This document shows positions 32,278 to 39,174 of a stretch of 64,000 nt of DNA, one piece after another. The stretch comes from Eubacterium sp. 1001713B170207_170306_E7. GTDB lineage: Bacteria > Bacillota > Clostridia > Eubacteriales > Eubacteriaceae. Within the stretch, counting starts at the first letter, position 1; each line of letters begins with the position of its first letter. The stretch spans positions 62,001-126,000 of the forward strand of contig NZ_JADMVE010000004.1 in assembly GCF_015547515.1 (NCBI RefSeq). The letters are read 5' to 3'. A program made the position numbers and the translations under genes. The notes below the pieces were generated by a model, which was given only the letters and a program-made list of their open reading frames with translations, was not told where the DNA came from and ran no database searches.

Positions 32278-32897
32278 GGTGTTTCTCCTCTCTGCTTTTT
32301 CTCCCGCGCTTCCCATATGGCGTTAAAGGCCCCTACCTCATCGCCGGGATACTGTGCCCGGATGGCGGCTTTCTCGTCCTCGCTGATCTGGGGCAGCAGA
32401 TTAAACTGGGGCATGAACGGCGTCGCCTCCTGATTACCATAGAATAGAGAAGCTGGTTTAGGGTTTAAAGGATTTATGTATGGTTGGGCGCCGGGTCGGG
32501 CCGGGGGCGCCGTTTGTGTCCAGACCAGGGTCGGGCCCGGACGGCTCTCCGACGCAACCGAAACCGCGGCCAGGCCTTTGTCAAAGGGGATCATGCTGTA
32601 CTGCCCGGCCCGGGAGCCAATACCCGGGGTGTAGGTCAGGCGTTCTGCCCGGATCAGGGTCTGGCGCTGTGCCCAGACGGCCTGGCGGTTTTTAAGCCGC
32701 AGCCGGGCCATGAGGGTGGTGTTGGGCACGTTAAAGCGCACTGGCCAGTACCAGAGGCCGTCGGCCGCCTGCACGGCCGCCTTGTTGTTGTAATACATGA
32801 GCAGGTGCCAGTAGGCCTGCAGCAGCGGTGACAGGGGGTGGCTCTCCATAAAGCGGTAGAAATCCAGAAGTTCAGTCAGATAGTTCACGGGGCTCAC
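32274..32897 (-). CDS. Phage-replication-like protein (DnaD/replisome-organiser type N-terminus)
   Basis: 207 residues with GTG start immediately after the antirepressor stop (TAG GTG). Residues ~8-85 (LTELLDFYRFMESHPLSPLLQAYWHLLMYYNNKA... NVPNTTLMARLRLKNRQAVWAQRQTLI) resemble the winged-helix start of phage replication organisers. The C-terminal part has a Pro-rich linker and an ISEDEKAAIRAQYPGDEV end. No helicase loader follows, so a replication role is not assured; it could be a retained DNA-binding protein. Confidence 0.7.
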   Translation of the reverse strand: MSPVNYLTELLDFYRFMESHPLSPLLQAYWHLLMYYNNKAAVQAADGLWYWPVRFNVPNTTLMARLRLKNRQAVWAQRQTLIRAERLTYTPGIGSRAGQYSMIPFDKGLAAVSVASESRPGPTLVWTQTAPPARPGAQPYINPLNPKPASLFYGNQEATPFMPQFNLLPQISEDEKAAIRAQYPGDEVGAFNAIWEAREKKQRGETP

Positions 32898-33809
32898 CTA
32901 TAACCGGACGGCTGCGTCCGGCCCGGCAATGTGGGCCTCGGCAGAGTAATCACGGCTGTAATGGCGGGTGACCACCTCCATAAAGTACTGCTGTCCCCGG
33001 GCGGTGACCACGGGCTTGCGGTACAGGCGCGTCCGGCCGCTTTTGTCCTCGGCCCGGCCCTCGTAAAGTTCCAGAACGCCCAGCTCCAATGCCCGCTGGG
33101 TGGGGTCGTTCCAGAACGCTTTGCGCCGGCACAGGTAGCCCTGGGCCCGCATCCAGGCAAAGAGGCGGTTCTGGCCCATATCCTTTACCCGGTGGTGGAT
33201 CAGCTTGGCCATGGCGCCCACGGTTATGCTGTCGACCGAGGCCTTGATATCACTGGCGAAGCGGACATCGGGCTGCTGGCGCTGCCAGGCCTGCCGCCAC
33301 GCGTGGGATTCTTGGGTCTGCTGCTCCAGGGCGGTCTCGGCGCTCTGGCGTTTTTCGGACTCCTGGCTCAGGGTGGCGATGAGGGTATCCAGGGCGGCCC
33401 TGTCCACGCGCACCTGGCTGAGCACCGCGTCCTCGACGTGGGCCCCGTGGCGGCTGACAGAGGGCAGGATCACGCTGGTCACATAGTGCTTAAACTGCCG
33501 CGCCGCGGGCAGGCAGCTGCCCATGATGAGGGCGTACAGGCCGCTCTCGTTAATAACGGTGGTGGGCATACGCCGGCCTCTGGCGTCGATGATGCGGCGT
33601 TTCGCCGTATCCTGGGCCTCGGCATGGCGTTTTACCGCGTGGCTGGTATCCTTAAAGCCCAGGGCGGCGCACACGTCCCGGGCCACAAACCAGACCCGGG
33701 CAGGGCCGCTGCCGCCGCCCGGCAGCTCGGTGAGGGTGCGGATTTCGTGAAAACACTCGTGCTCAAAGGCCTGCTCGATGGTGAGGCTATTCAGGTGGTT
33801 TTTATTCAC
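32898..33809 (-). CDS. Phage antirepressor (BRO-N with KilA-C-type end)
   Basis: 303 residues from a GTG at 33809 with GGAGGTGG five bases upstream; it overlaps the preceding gene by 8 bases. N-terminal BRO domain (~35-125: RVWFVARDVCAALGFKDTSHAVKRH... TTVINESGLYALIMGSCLPAARQFKHYV), coiled middle (~140-175), C-terminal KilA-C-like DNA-binding part (MAKLIHHRVKDMGQNRLFAWMRAQGYL). The codons for the DTAKRRIIDA segment are a copy of the genome's palindromic repeat (33588-33611). Antirepressors normally switch prophages; here there are no structural phage genes. Confidence 0.9.
   Translation of the reverse strand: MNKNHLNSLTIEQAFEHECFHEIRTLTELPGGGSGPARVWFVARDVCAALGFKDTSHAVKRHAEAQDTAKRRIIDARGRRMPTTVINESGLYALIMGSCLPAARQFKHYVTSVILPSVSRHGAHVEDAVLSQVRVDRAALDTLIATLSQESEKRQSAETALEQQTQESHAWRQAWQRQQPDVRFASDIKASVDSITVGAMAKLIHHRVKDMGQNRLFAWMRAQGYLCRRKAFWNDPTQRALELGVLELYEGRAEDKSGRTRLYRKPVVTARGQQYFMEVVTRHYSRDYSAEAHIAGPDAAVRL
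33588..33611. repeat. Palindromic repeat copy 4, inside the antirepressor gene
   Basis: GATGATGCGGC, TTT-containing loop, GCCGTATC: identical over 24 bases to the copy at 55802-55841. Here it is translated, in frame, between the BRO domain segments, and the outer A/T arms are absent. Confidence 0.8.
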
Positions 33810-34272
33810 AGCGGCCACCTCCCCGGTAGCTTTTATGGGCTTCACACGCCATGCGGCGGGGAATCACCCCGAAAACCTCGTCCTCCAGGGCTTTGTCCTC
33901 CCGGCAGGGCGAGCCCTCGAGGAGCCTGCAGCCCACAGCCTTGCTGACAAAGGGCGCGATGTCGATGAGATAGGGGTTCGCCCCCAGCGGGCGGACCATG
34001 AAGCGCCACTCAAAATCGCAGGCGTGCTCGTGAAACCAGCCCTCGCCGTCCTCATAGCCAAAGAGGTCCAGAAGCTCATAGGCGTTGTACCAGGGCTCCA
34101 GCCCCTCGCCGTACAGCATGGCGACGCGGCGGCCGCCCAGGGCGGCGGCGTCCAGAAGCTGTGCACTGCCGAGGGTGCGGTCGTTCAGGGCCTGCACGCC
34201 GCGGGCACGGTTTAAAAACTGCTCAAAGGCCAGGATCTGGTTCAGCTCGGGGATACGTTTTTCTCTGTTCAT
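33802..34272 (-). CDS. Unrecognised protein, first gene of the phage-like operon
   Basis: 156 residues from the ATG at 34272 (MNREKRIPELNQILAFEQFL; AAAGGAATG site). The middle EPWYNAYELLDLFGYEDGEGWFHEHACDFEWRFM and the end DEVFGVIPRRMACEAHKSYRGGGR show a BRO-like helical character but no clear family. First gene downstream of a strong promoter at 34325-34353; the palindrome at 34288-34301 lies in its leader. Its stop overlaps the antirepressor start, indicating coupling. Confidence 0.72.
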   Translation of the reverse strand: MNREKRIPELNQILAFEQFLNRARGVQALNDRTLGSAQLLDAAALGGRRVAMLYGEGLEPWYNAYELLDLFGYEDGEGWFHEHACDFEWRFMVRPLGANPYLIDIAPFVSKAVGCRLLEGSPCREDKALEDEVFGVIPRRMACEAHKSYRGGGRCE

Positions 34273-34287
34273 GTTACATTCCTTTGG

Positions 34288-34353
34288 GAACACCGGTGTT
34301 CGTTTGATTTAAGCTTATGAACGCATTATATCCGGGTTGCGCCCGTGGTTCAA
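34288..34353 (-). promoter_or_regulatory. Promoter and palindromic operator of the phage-like operon
   Basis: Minus strand: TTGAAC (34348-34353), 17-base spacer, TATAAT (34325-34330). The 14-bp perfect palindrome GAACACCGGTGTTC (34288-34301) lies ~25 bases downstream of the -10. It resembles a repressor site; the 6-base centre differs from the 4-base centre of Gram-positive LexA boxes. Confidence 0.7.
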
Positions 34354-34388
34354 ACGGGCTTAGCGGCCCGCTTTGGGGCCGGATGGGT

Positions 34389-34469
34389 AAAAAAACGTCC
34401 GGCTCCGGGCCGGAAAATTACCCCCGGGCATCAAAAAACCGCCTGGCCGGATGGGTAAGGCAGGCGGTT
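34389..34469 (-). terminator. Tandem terminators after module copy 2
   Basis: Stem one: AACCGCCTG (34437-34445) with CAGGCGGTT (34461-34469), T run on the minus strand. Stem two: TCCGGC (34398-34403) with GCCGGA (34409-34414), then seven T. The 13-base sequence GCCGGATGGGTAA occurs in the loop of the first (34446-34458) and just past the second (34378-34390). Confidence 0.8.
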
Positions 34470-34500
34470 CACGTTTTTTGAATTAAGCTTTACTTAAGTT

Positions 34501-34662
34501 TCAGGGCCAGAGGGCCAGCTCCACACTGCGGCACTCCCGCATGCGGGCGTCGATGGCCGCGTCGGAGACGTCCAGGCAGAAGCGCTGGCCGGTGCGGGTC
34601 TCGAGGCAGCCGCTGTAGCGGGCCTGAAAATTGTCCTTAATTAATTTTAGACCGGCATACAT
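34501..34662 (-). CDS. Module copy 2, downstream overlapping ORF (ORF2)
   Basis: 53 residues if begun at the ATG at 34662 (MYAGLKLIKDNFQARYSG), which has AGGGG seven bases upstream. It is in the +1 frame relative to the end of ORF1, as in copy 1, and the protein keeps GLKLIKDN, the TR-G spacing, VSD and RM-ECR-VE-ALW. In copy 1 the position of this ATG is ACA, so independent starting is not conserved; frameshifting from ORF1 is the alternative. Confidence 0.6.
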   Translation of the reverse strand: MYAGLKLIKDNFQARYSGCLETRTGQRFCLDVSDAAIDARMRECRSVELALWP

Positions 34663-34987
34663 AAAGGGGCCCCTGCTTGCGTTTAAAACCCATAAACGCC
34701 ATACCGGGCTTTATGTATATCGGGGGAAGCCGGACCTTTTTCCGGCTGGTCCGGTGCTTTTCTTTTACGACCTCCGCGGCCAGGGCCTGGCGGTGCGGCA
34801 CGGATACGCCGGTGCTGTGGAGAATCAGCTCAAAAAAGCCGCTCTTGTTCTCCTTTAACACCCGGCTCTGGCCGTCGCTGTAGTACACGCGCACCCGCCG
34901 CCGGCCTTTTTTGCGAAGTGTCTCAAAGGCCACGATCTCGGTATTGATGATGGTTTTCATTTCCTGTTTGCTGTATTTTTGCTGCAT
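34637..34987 (-). CDS. Module copy 2, upstream ORF (ORF1), unknown small protein
   Basis: 116 residues, AAGGAG site; same length as the copy at 3862-4212 and alike throughout (QEMKTIIN, FFELILHSTGVSVPHR, IKPGMAFMGFKRKQGPLYVCRSKIN). The GC-rich codons differ strongly from the AT-rich codons of copy 1, so the two have evolved in different base-composition surroundings. Strongly basic, soluble. The leader with hairpin and terminator lies at 35030-35089. Function unknown. Confidence 0.75.
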   Translation of the reverse strand: MQQKYSKQEMKTIINTEIVAFETLRKKGRRRVRVYYSDGQSRVLKENKSGFFELILHSTGVSVPHRQALAAEVVKEKHRTSRKKVRLPPIYIKPGMAFMGFKRKQGPLYVCRSKIN

Positions 34988-35029
34988 TTCTTACTCCTTC
35001 TGTGCTGTTTCTTTGGGGCTTTATGAACC

Positions 35030-35089
35030 AAAAAACCGAGCGCGACAAAATCGCCCTCGGTTTTTTTAATGGGTCACAGGATTGCCCCA
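35030..35089 (-). promoter_or_regulatory. Conserved leader of module copy 2: hairpin plus terminator
   Basis: Minus strand: TGGGGCA (35083-35089 side) pairs with TGACCCA (35070-35076), then the CCGAG...CTCGG stem with T run (35030-35067), then ~45 bases to ORF1. The same order and near-identical hairpin sequence occur before copy 1. Here no gene lies upstream on that strand, so the stem is not ending another gene and attenuation is more likely. With the lytTR promoter this accounts for the gap 34988-35306. Confidence 0.65.
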
Positions 35090-35244
35090 ACGCTCTCTGT
35101 TATTCTCCGGATCCTCCGGTTTTTTTGCGGCCGCGCGCCGGACCGCTTGCTGCATGCTTACCTGTTCAGTATACACTATTTTCAGGGCCTTTTGTTGCCC
35201 TGCACGCTTTTAGCGTCAAATTACACTTTTTTAGCAGGGCGTAT

Positions 35245-35274
35245 TTGACAACGCGCGCTGTTTTTTGATAGAAT
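35245..35274 (+). promoter_or_regulatory. Promoter of the LytTR gene
   Basis: TTGACA (35245-35250), 18-base spacer, TAGAAT (35269-35274), 33 bases before the start codon. Confidence 0.65.
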
Positions 35275-35306
35275 CTAGGCAAAACACCATAAGGAGGTGT
35301 CGGGTT

Positions 35307-35837
35307 ATGCTGCGAATCGCGATCTGTGACGACGAGGACCGGAAGCCTGAACAAAGGGGCGCCCAGGTGCCGGCCTACGCCTGGTCCCATCCGGAGCTCA
35401 ACATTACCTGCTGCCGGTATGGCGTGCCTGAGGGCCCGGCGGCGGCACCGGAGCAGGAAACCCCGCCGGATCTCTACCTGCTCAACATCGAGGATAACCG
35501 CCGCCTGCTCCTGCCGACCCACCAGGGCCTGAACACCCTGCCCTTTTACCAGATTATCTATGTGGAGTCCTACCGCCACCGCTTTTCCTGCGGCCTGCTC
35601 GACGGCCGGCGCCTGGAGAGCACGACGCGGCGGGAGTCCTTCCGCCGGTTTATCGCCCCGCTGCTGGACGACGACCGCTTTGTGCAGACCTCGGCCTCTC
35701 ACGCGGTTAACATGCAGCATATCCGCACCATCACCCGCGAGGGCTTCTGCATGAAGGATGGCACCACGGTGCCCGTCACCCGGACCTTTTCCGGGGCGCG
35801 GCAGGCCTACCGCGACTACCTGGCTCAAAAGGATTAA
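35307..35837 (+). CDS. LytTR-type regulator with shortened receiver domain
   Basis: 176 residues; ATG at 35307 with AAGGAGGTG. The start MLRIAICDDED is the acidic pocket of a receiver domain and PPDLYLLNIEDN resembles the phospho-acceptor strand, but the aspartate is replaced (LLNIED) and the domain is only ~75 residues instead of ~120. The LytTR DNA-binding domain (~80-172: IIYVESYRHRFSCGLLDGRR... RRFIAPLLDDDRFVQTSASHAVNMQHIRTI... VPVTRTF) is complete. It probably acts without phosphorylation. The M18 peptidase gene follows 64 bases later; no histidine kinase is adjacent. Confidence 0.85.
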   Translation: MLRIAICDDEDRKPEQRGAQVPAYAWSHPELNITCCRYGVPEGPAAAPEQETPPDLYLLNIEDNRRLLLPTHQGLNTLPFYQIIYVESYRHRFSCGLLDGRRLESTTRRESFRRFIAPLLDDDRFVQTSASHAVNMQHIRTITREGFCMKDGTTVPVTRTFSGARQAYRDYLAQKD

Positions 35838-35901
35838 CCGGATGAACCCGGGCCTGGCACCGCGGGCGCGGCAAAATTTACGACCTACCAAGGAGGTTCC
35901 C

Positions 35902-37218
35902 ATGAACGACAACGACACACTCAACCAGGCCCTGCTCGCCTTTATCAAGAGCAGCCCCACGGTCTTTCACGCCGTGGACACCATGAAAACCCTGCTGGCC
36001 GGGGCGGGCTACAGCCCGCTGGAGGAAAGCCGCCCCTGGCAGCTGCACCCCGGGCACGGCTACTATGTTACCCGCAACGCCTCGGCCCTCATCGCCTTCC
36101 GAATCCCGGAGGGGCCTTACACAGGCTTCCAGATTGTGGCCAGCCACGGGGACTCCCCGGCCTTTAAAATCAAGGATCACCCCGAGATCGACGTGGAGGG
36201 ACACTACACCAAGCTGAACGTGGAGGGCTACGGCGGCATGCTGCGCGCGCCCTGGCTCGACCGGCCCCTGTCCGCGGCCGGACGGGTGGTTCTGCTGCGT
36301 CAGGGACAAATCCAGACCCGCCTGGTGGATCTGGATCAGGATCTGTTCCTCATTCCCAACCTCGCCATCCATATGAACCGCAAGGCCAACGCCGGACACG
36401 AGTACAACCTCCAGAAGGACATGCTGCCCCTCATGGGCGACGGCGCGGCCAAAGGACGGCTCTCAGAGCTGGTGGCCGGGGCTGCCGGCGTGGCCCCGGC
36501 GGACATCGCCGCCACGGAGCTGTTCCTCTACAACCGCGACCCGGGCCGTATCTGGGGCGCGAACCAGGACTTTATCTCCACGCCCCGGCTGGATAACCTC
36601 CAGTGCGCCTTTGCCTCGCTCCGGGGCTTTCTGGACGCGGAGGCTCCCCAAAACGTGGCGGTGCACTGTGTCTTTGACAACGAGGAGGTGGGCAGCGGCA
36701 CCAAGCAGGGCGCAGGCTCTACCTTTCTCAAGGACACCCTGGCCCGCATCGCGGACGCCACCGGCGCCACCCGGGAGGAGGCCTTCCAGGCCGTGGCCGG
36801 CAGCTTCATGGTCTCCGCCGACAACGCCCACGCCGTACACCCCAACTTCCCGGAAAAAACCGACGACACCAACCGGGCCTACCTGAACGGCGGCGTGGTG
36901 CTCAAGCACAGCGCCAACCAGAAATACACCACTGACGCGGTCTCCGCCGGTATTTTTAAGGCAGTCTGCCAAAAGGCCGGGGTGCCTGTCCAGAGCTTTG
37001 TCAACCGCTCCGACATGCCCGGCGGCTCCACTCTGGGCAACATCGCCAGCACCCACACGCCCATGAACACCGTGGACGTGGGCCTGGCCCAGCTGGCCAT
37101 GCACTCCCCCTACGAAACCGGGGGCGCGAAAGACACGAAAAGCCTCGTGACAGCCCTGAAGTGCTTTTATGAAACCAGACTCCGCTGCGAGGGCGACGGG
37201 CAGTATGTGGTTGAGTAG
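35902..37218 (+). CDS. M18-family aminopeptidase (aspartyl aminopeptidase type)
   Basis: 438 residues; AAGGAGG site and ATG at 35902. The frame is open far upstream, overlapping the regulator gene, but only this start has a site. Di-metal ligands are visible: ASHGDSPAFKIK (~82), FDNEEVGSGTKQGAGS (~255, tandem Glu) and SADNAHAVHPNF (~305), with HTPMNTVDVGLAQLAMHSPYE near the end. M18 enzymes remove N-terminal acidic or neutral residues from peptides in the cytoplasm. Ends at a palindromic repeat. Confidence 0.94.
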   Translation: MNDNDTLNQALLAFIKSSPTVFHAVDTMKTLLAGAGYSPLEESRPWQLHPGHGYYVTRNASALIAFRIPEGPYTGFQIVASHGDSPAFKIKDHPEIDVEGHYTKLNVEGYGGMLRAPWLDRPLSAAGRVVLLRQGQIQTRLVDLDQDLFLIPNLAIHMNRKANAGHEYNLQKDMLPLMGDGAAKGRLSELVAGAAGVAPADIAATELFLYNRDPGRIWGANQDFISTPRLDNLQCAFASLRGFLDAEAPQNVAVHCVFDNEEVGSGTKQGAGSTFLKDTLARIADATGATREEAFQAVAGSFMVSADNAHAVHPNFPEKTDDTNRAYLNGGVVLKHSANQKYTTDAVSAGIFKAVCQKAGVPVQSFVNRSDMPGGSTLGNIASTHTPMNTVDVGLAQLAMHSPYETGGAKDTKSLVTALKCFYETRLRCEGDGQYVVE

Positions 37219-37236
37219 ACTGCCATAAGCAAAAAA

Positions 37237-37269
37237 AGATGATGCGGCATTTCGCCGCATCATCTCTTA
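37237..37269. repeat. Palindromic repeat copy 5, acting as terminator
   Basis: AAGATGATGCGGC, loop ATTTC, GCCGCATCATCTCTT, between convergent genes ending at 37218 and 37287. Confidence 0.85.
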
Positions 37270-37286
37270 GAGAAGGATAATTTATT

Positions 37287-38588
37287 TTAGGACAGTATTT
37301 TCATTTTCCGCGCATCAGCCTTTAACGCCTCCCTGAAATCAGGATGGGCGATGGCAATCAGCGCTCTGGTTCTTTCGGACAGGGTTTTTCCCCGCAGCTC
37401 CGCGATGCCGTATTCTGTCACGATACGGTCCACATCGTTTTTGCTGGTTGTGACGACTGCACCCTGCGTAAGCATGGGTTTGATCCGGCTGACCTTGCCG
37501 TTAATGGCCGTGGATGGGAAGGCGATAAAGCTTTTGCCGCCAGGGGACAGCCGGGCGCCTCTCACGTAATCGCTCTGGCCGCCGGTCCCCGAGATATGCC
37601 TGTTCCCCACAGATTCTGCACACACCTGGCCCCAGAAATCAACCTCCAGAGCCGAATTGACCGATATAAAATCCGGGTGCTTCGCAATCACCAGAGGGTT
37701 GTTCACATAGTCTACCGGCAGGATTTCGATGGCCGGATTGTCATTGACAAAATCGTACATATTCTGGCTGCCATAAGCAAATGTGGCCACAGAACGCCCG
37801 GGGTGGATGGCTTTCTGGCTGTTGTCCGCTGCTCCGGAGGCAATCAGCTCCATCATGCTGTCTGTGAACAGCTCGGTATGGATGCCCAGGTGACGCTTTT
37901 TCTTCAGGGCATGGCCCACCGCCTCGGGGATTCCGCCGATCCCCAGCTGAATGGTGGCCCCGTCGGGGATCTCCGCCGCGATCAATTTGCCGATGATCTG
38001 GCTGACAGCGTCCGGCTCTGAGGGCTCTGCGGCGGGCAGGGGCACATGGTTCTCACACAGCGCGGTAACCTGGGATATATGGATTACCGGGCTGCTGAGC
38101 GATCTCGGCATATTTTCGTTGACTTCCAGAAAGATATGTTCCGCCTTTTTAAGCATGGCAAGGCTGTTGGACGCGGTACAGCCGGTAGAGAAGTAGCCGT
38201 GCCGGTCCATTGGTGACACCGTCGCACAAAAGGCATCCATATCAATATAGTTTTCAAACAGCTCGGGCATATCCCGGTAGTAGCAGGGCATCACATCTCC
38301 CACGCCGGCTGCCACGCCCTGGCGCGCATATTTTCCCGAAAACCAGGACACCCCCAGCTTGCCCATAAGCCCTTCATCGTAGCAGGGCATGGGCTGCACA
38401 TCCAGAATGGTGTGCAGCTGCACAGTAAAATCCGCTTCCTGCTGAACCCGGTTCATCACCGCGCTGTAAATGGCTGGCGGATAGCCCAGCGCGATGTCGG
38501 AGCAGCACACCCAGCCGCTTTCCATAAGGGCCGCGATCTGCTCCGGCCGCTTTAGCTTTTGCTTATACTGACTGATCACTGTTTTCAT
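37287..38588 (-). CDS. Acyl-CoA:acetate CoA-transferase family
   Basis: 433 residues of the acetyl-CoA hydrolase/transferase family (4-hydroxybutyrate, butyrate or succinyl-CoA transferase type). Key parts: the catalytic-Glu segment GIHTELFTDSMMELI (~240), IQLGIGGIPEAVG just before it, and C-terminal GQSDYVRGARLSPGGKSFIAFPSTA. CoA is passed through a glutamyl-CoA thioester. It closes the branched-chain amino-acid operon, so the likely reaction is branched acyl-CoA plus acetate to the free acid plus acetyl-CoA, giving energy through acetyl-CoA (inference from context). Confidence 0.92.
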   Translation of the reverse strand: MKTVISQYKQKLKRPEQIAALMESGWVCCSDIALGYPPAIYSAVMNRVQQEADFTVQLHTILDVQPMPCYDEGLMGKLGVSWFSGKYARQGVAAGVGDVMPCYYRDMPELFENYIDMDAFCATVSPMDRHGYFSTGCTASNSLAMLKKAEHIFLEVNENMPRSLSSPVIHISQVTALCENHVPLPAAEPSEPDAVSQIIGKLIAAEIPDGATIQLGIGGIPEAVGHALKKKRHLGIHTELFTDSMMELIASGAADNSQKAIHPGRSVATFAYGSQNMYDFVNDNPAIEILPVDYVNNPLVIAKHPDFISVNSALEVDFWGQVCAESVGNRHISGTGGQSDYVRGARLSPGGKSFIAFPSTAINGKVSRIKPMLTQGAVVTTSKNDVDRIVTEYGIAELRGKTLSERTRALIAIAHPDFREALKADARKMKILS

Positions 38589-38609
38589 TCACACACATTC
38601 CTCTGGCCC

Positions 38610-39173
38610 TTATGCCCCGGGCTGCGCCAGGGCTCTGGCATAATCCTTTCCCCTTTCCAGCGCCTGCCGGTTAACGGGGATAAACTTCGCTTTATTTTCG
38701 CCGAACACCTTGGTAAAGGCTTCCAGAACCGCCTCCTCCGAGATGGTATGGTCCGCCTCCAGCAGAGCCCCCAGCAGCACCATATTCATGAGCTTCGGGT
38801 TGCCCAGTTCCTTGGCAATATCACTGGCCGGAACATAGATTGTCCGGATATCCGTCCGATCCGGTTTTAAAGCGATGAGGTTGGCGTTGACGATCATGGC
38901 GCCGCCCGGCGCGATCACATGCTCAAACTTGCGGAAGGACGGCTCATTCATGACGACCGCGGACGACGCGTTTTTCGTGACCACCGGAGAGCCAATGGGG
39001 TTATCCGAAATGATTACCGTACAGTTGGCTGTTCCGCCCCGCATCTCAGGGCCATAGGAGGGACACCAGGAAACCTCCTTGTCCTTTATCATCGCCGCAT
39101 AGGCGAGCAGCTTGCCAACACTCAGAACCCCCTGGCCTCCAAAGCCTGCAAAACAAATTTTCTGCGTTTCCAT
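38610..39173 (-). CDS. 2-oxoacid:ferredoxin oxidoreductase, gamma subunit
   Basis: 187 residues. It starts ETQKICFAGFGGQGVLSVGKLLAYAAM, the usual gamma motif, then CPSYGPEMRGGTANCTVIIS, which binds near CoA and the other subunits. The gene lies 2 bases after the beta-subunit stop. With alpha, beta and the ferredoxin-like subunit it makes a KorABCD/VorABCD-type complex; context (leucine dehydrogenase, BrnQ) favours branched-chain 2-oxoacids over 2-oxoglutarate. Confidence 0.93.
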   Translation of the reverse strand: METQKICFAGFGGQGVLSVGKLLAYAAMIKDKEVSWCPSYGPEMRGGTANCTVIISDNPIGSPVVTKNASSAVVMNEPSFRKFEHVIAPGGAMIVNANLIALKPDRTDIRTIYVPASDIAKELGNPKLMNMVLLGALLEADHTISEEAVLEAFTKVFGENKAKFIPVNRQALERGKDYARALAQPGA

Positions 39174-39174
39174 T

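Noticed and set aside
34288-34301. SOS (LexA) box
   Set aside because: GAAC and GTTC are separated by six bases, not the four of the Bacillus-type box.
30051-35306. Complete prophage
   Set aside because: No integrase, terminase, capsid, tail or att-site repeats could be seen; only regulatory and peptidase-like genes.
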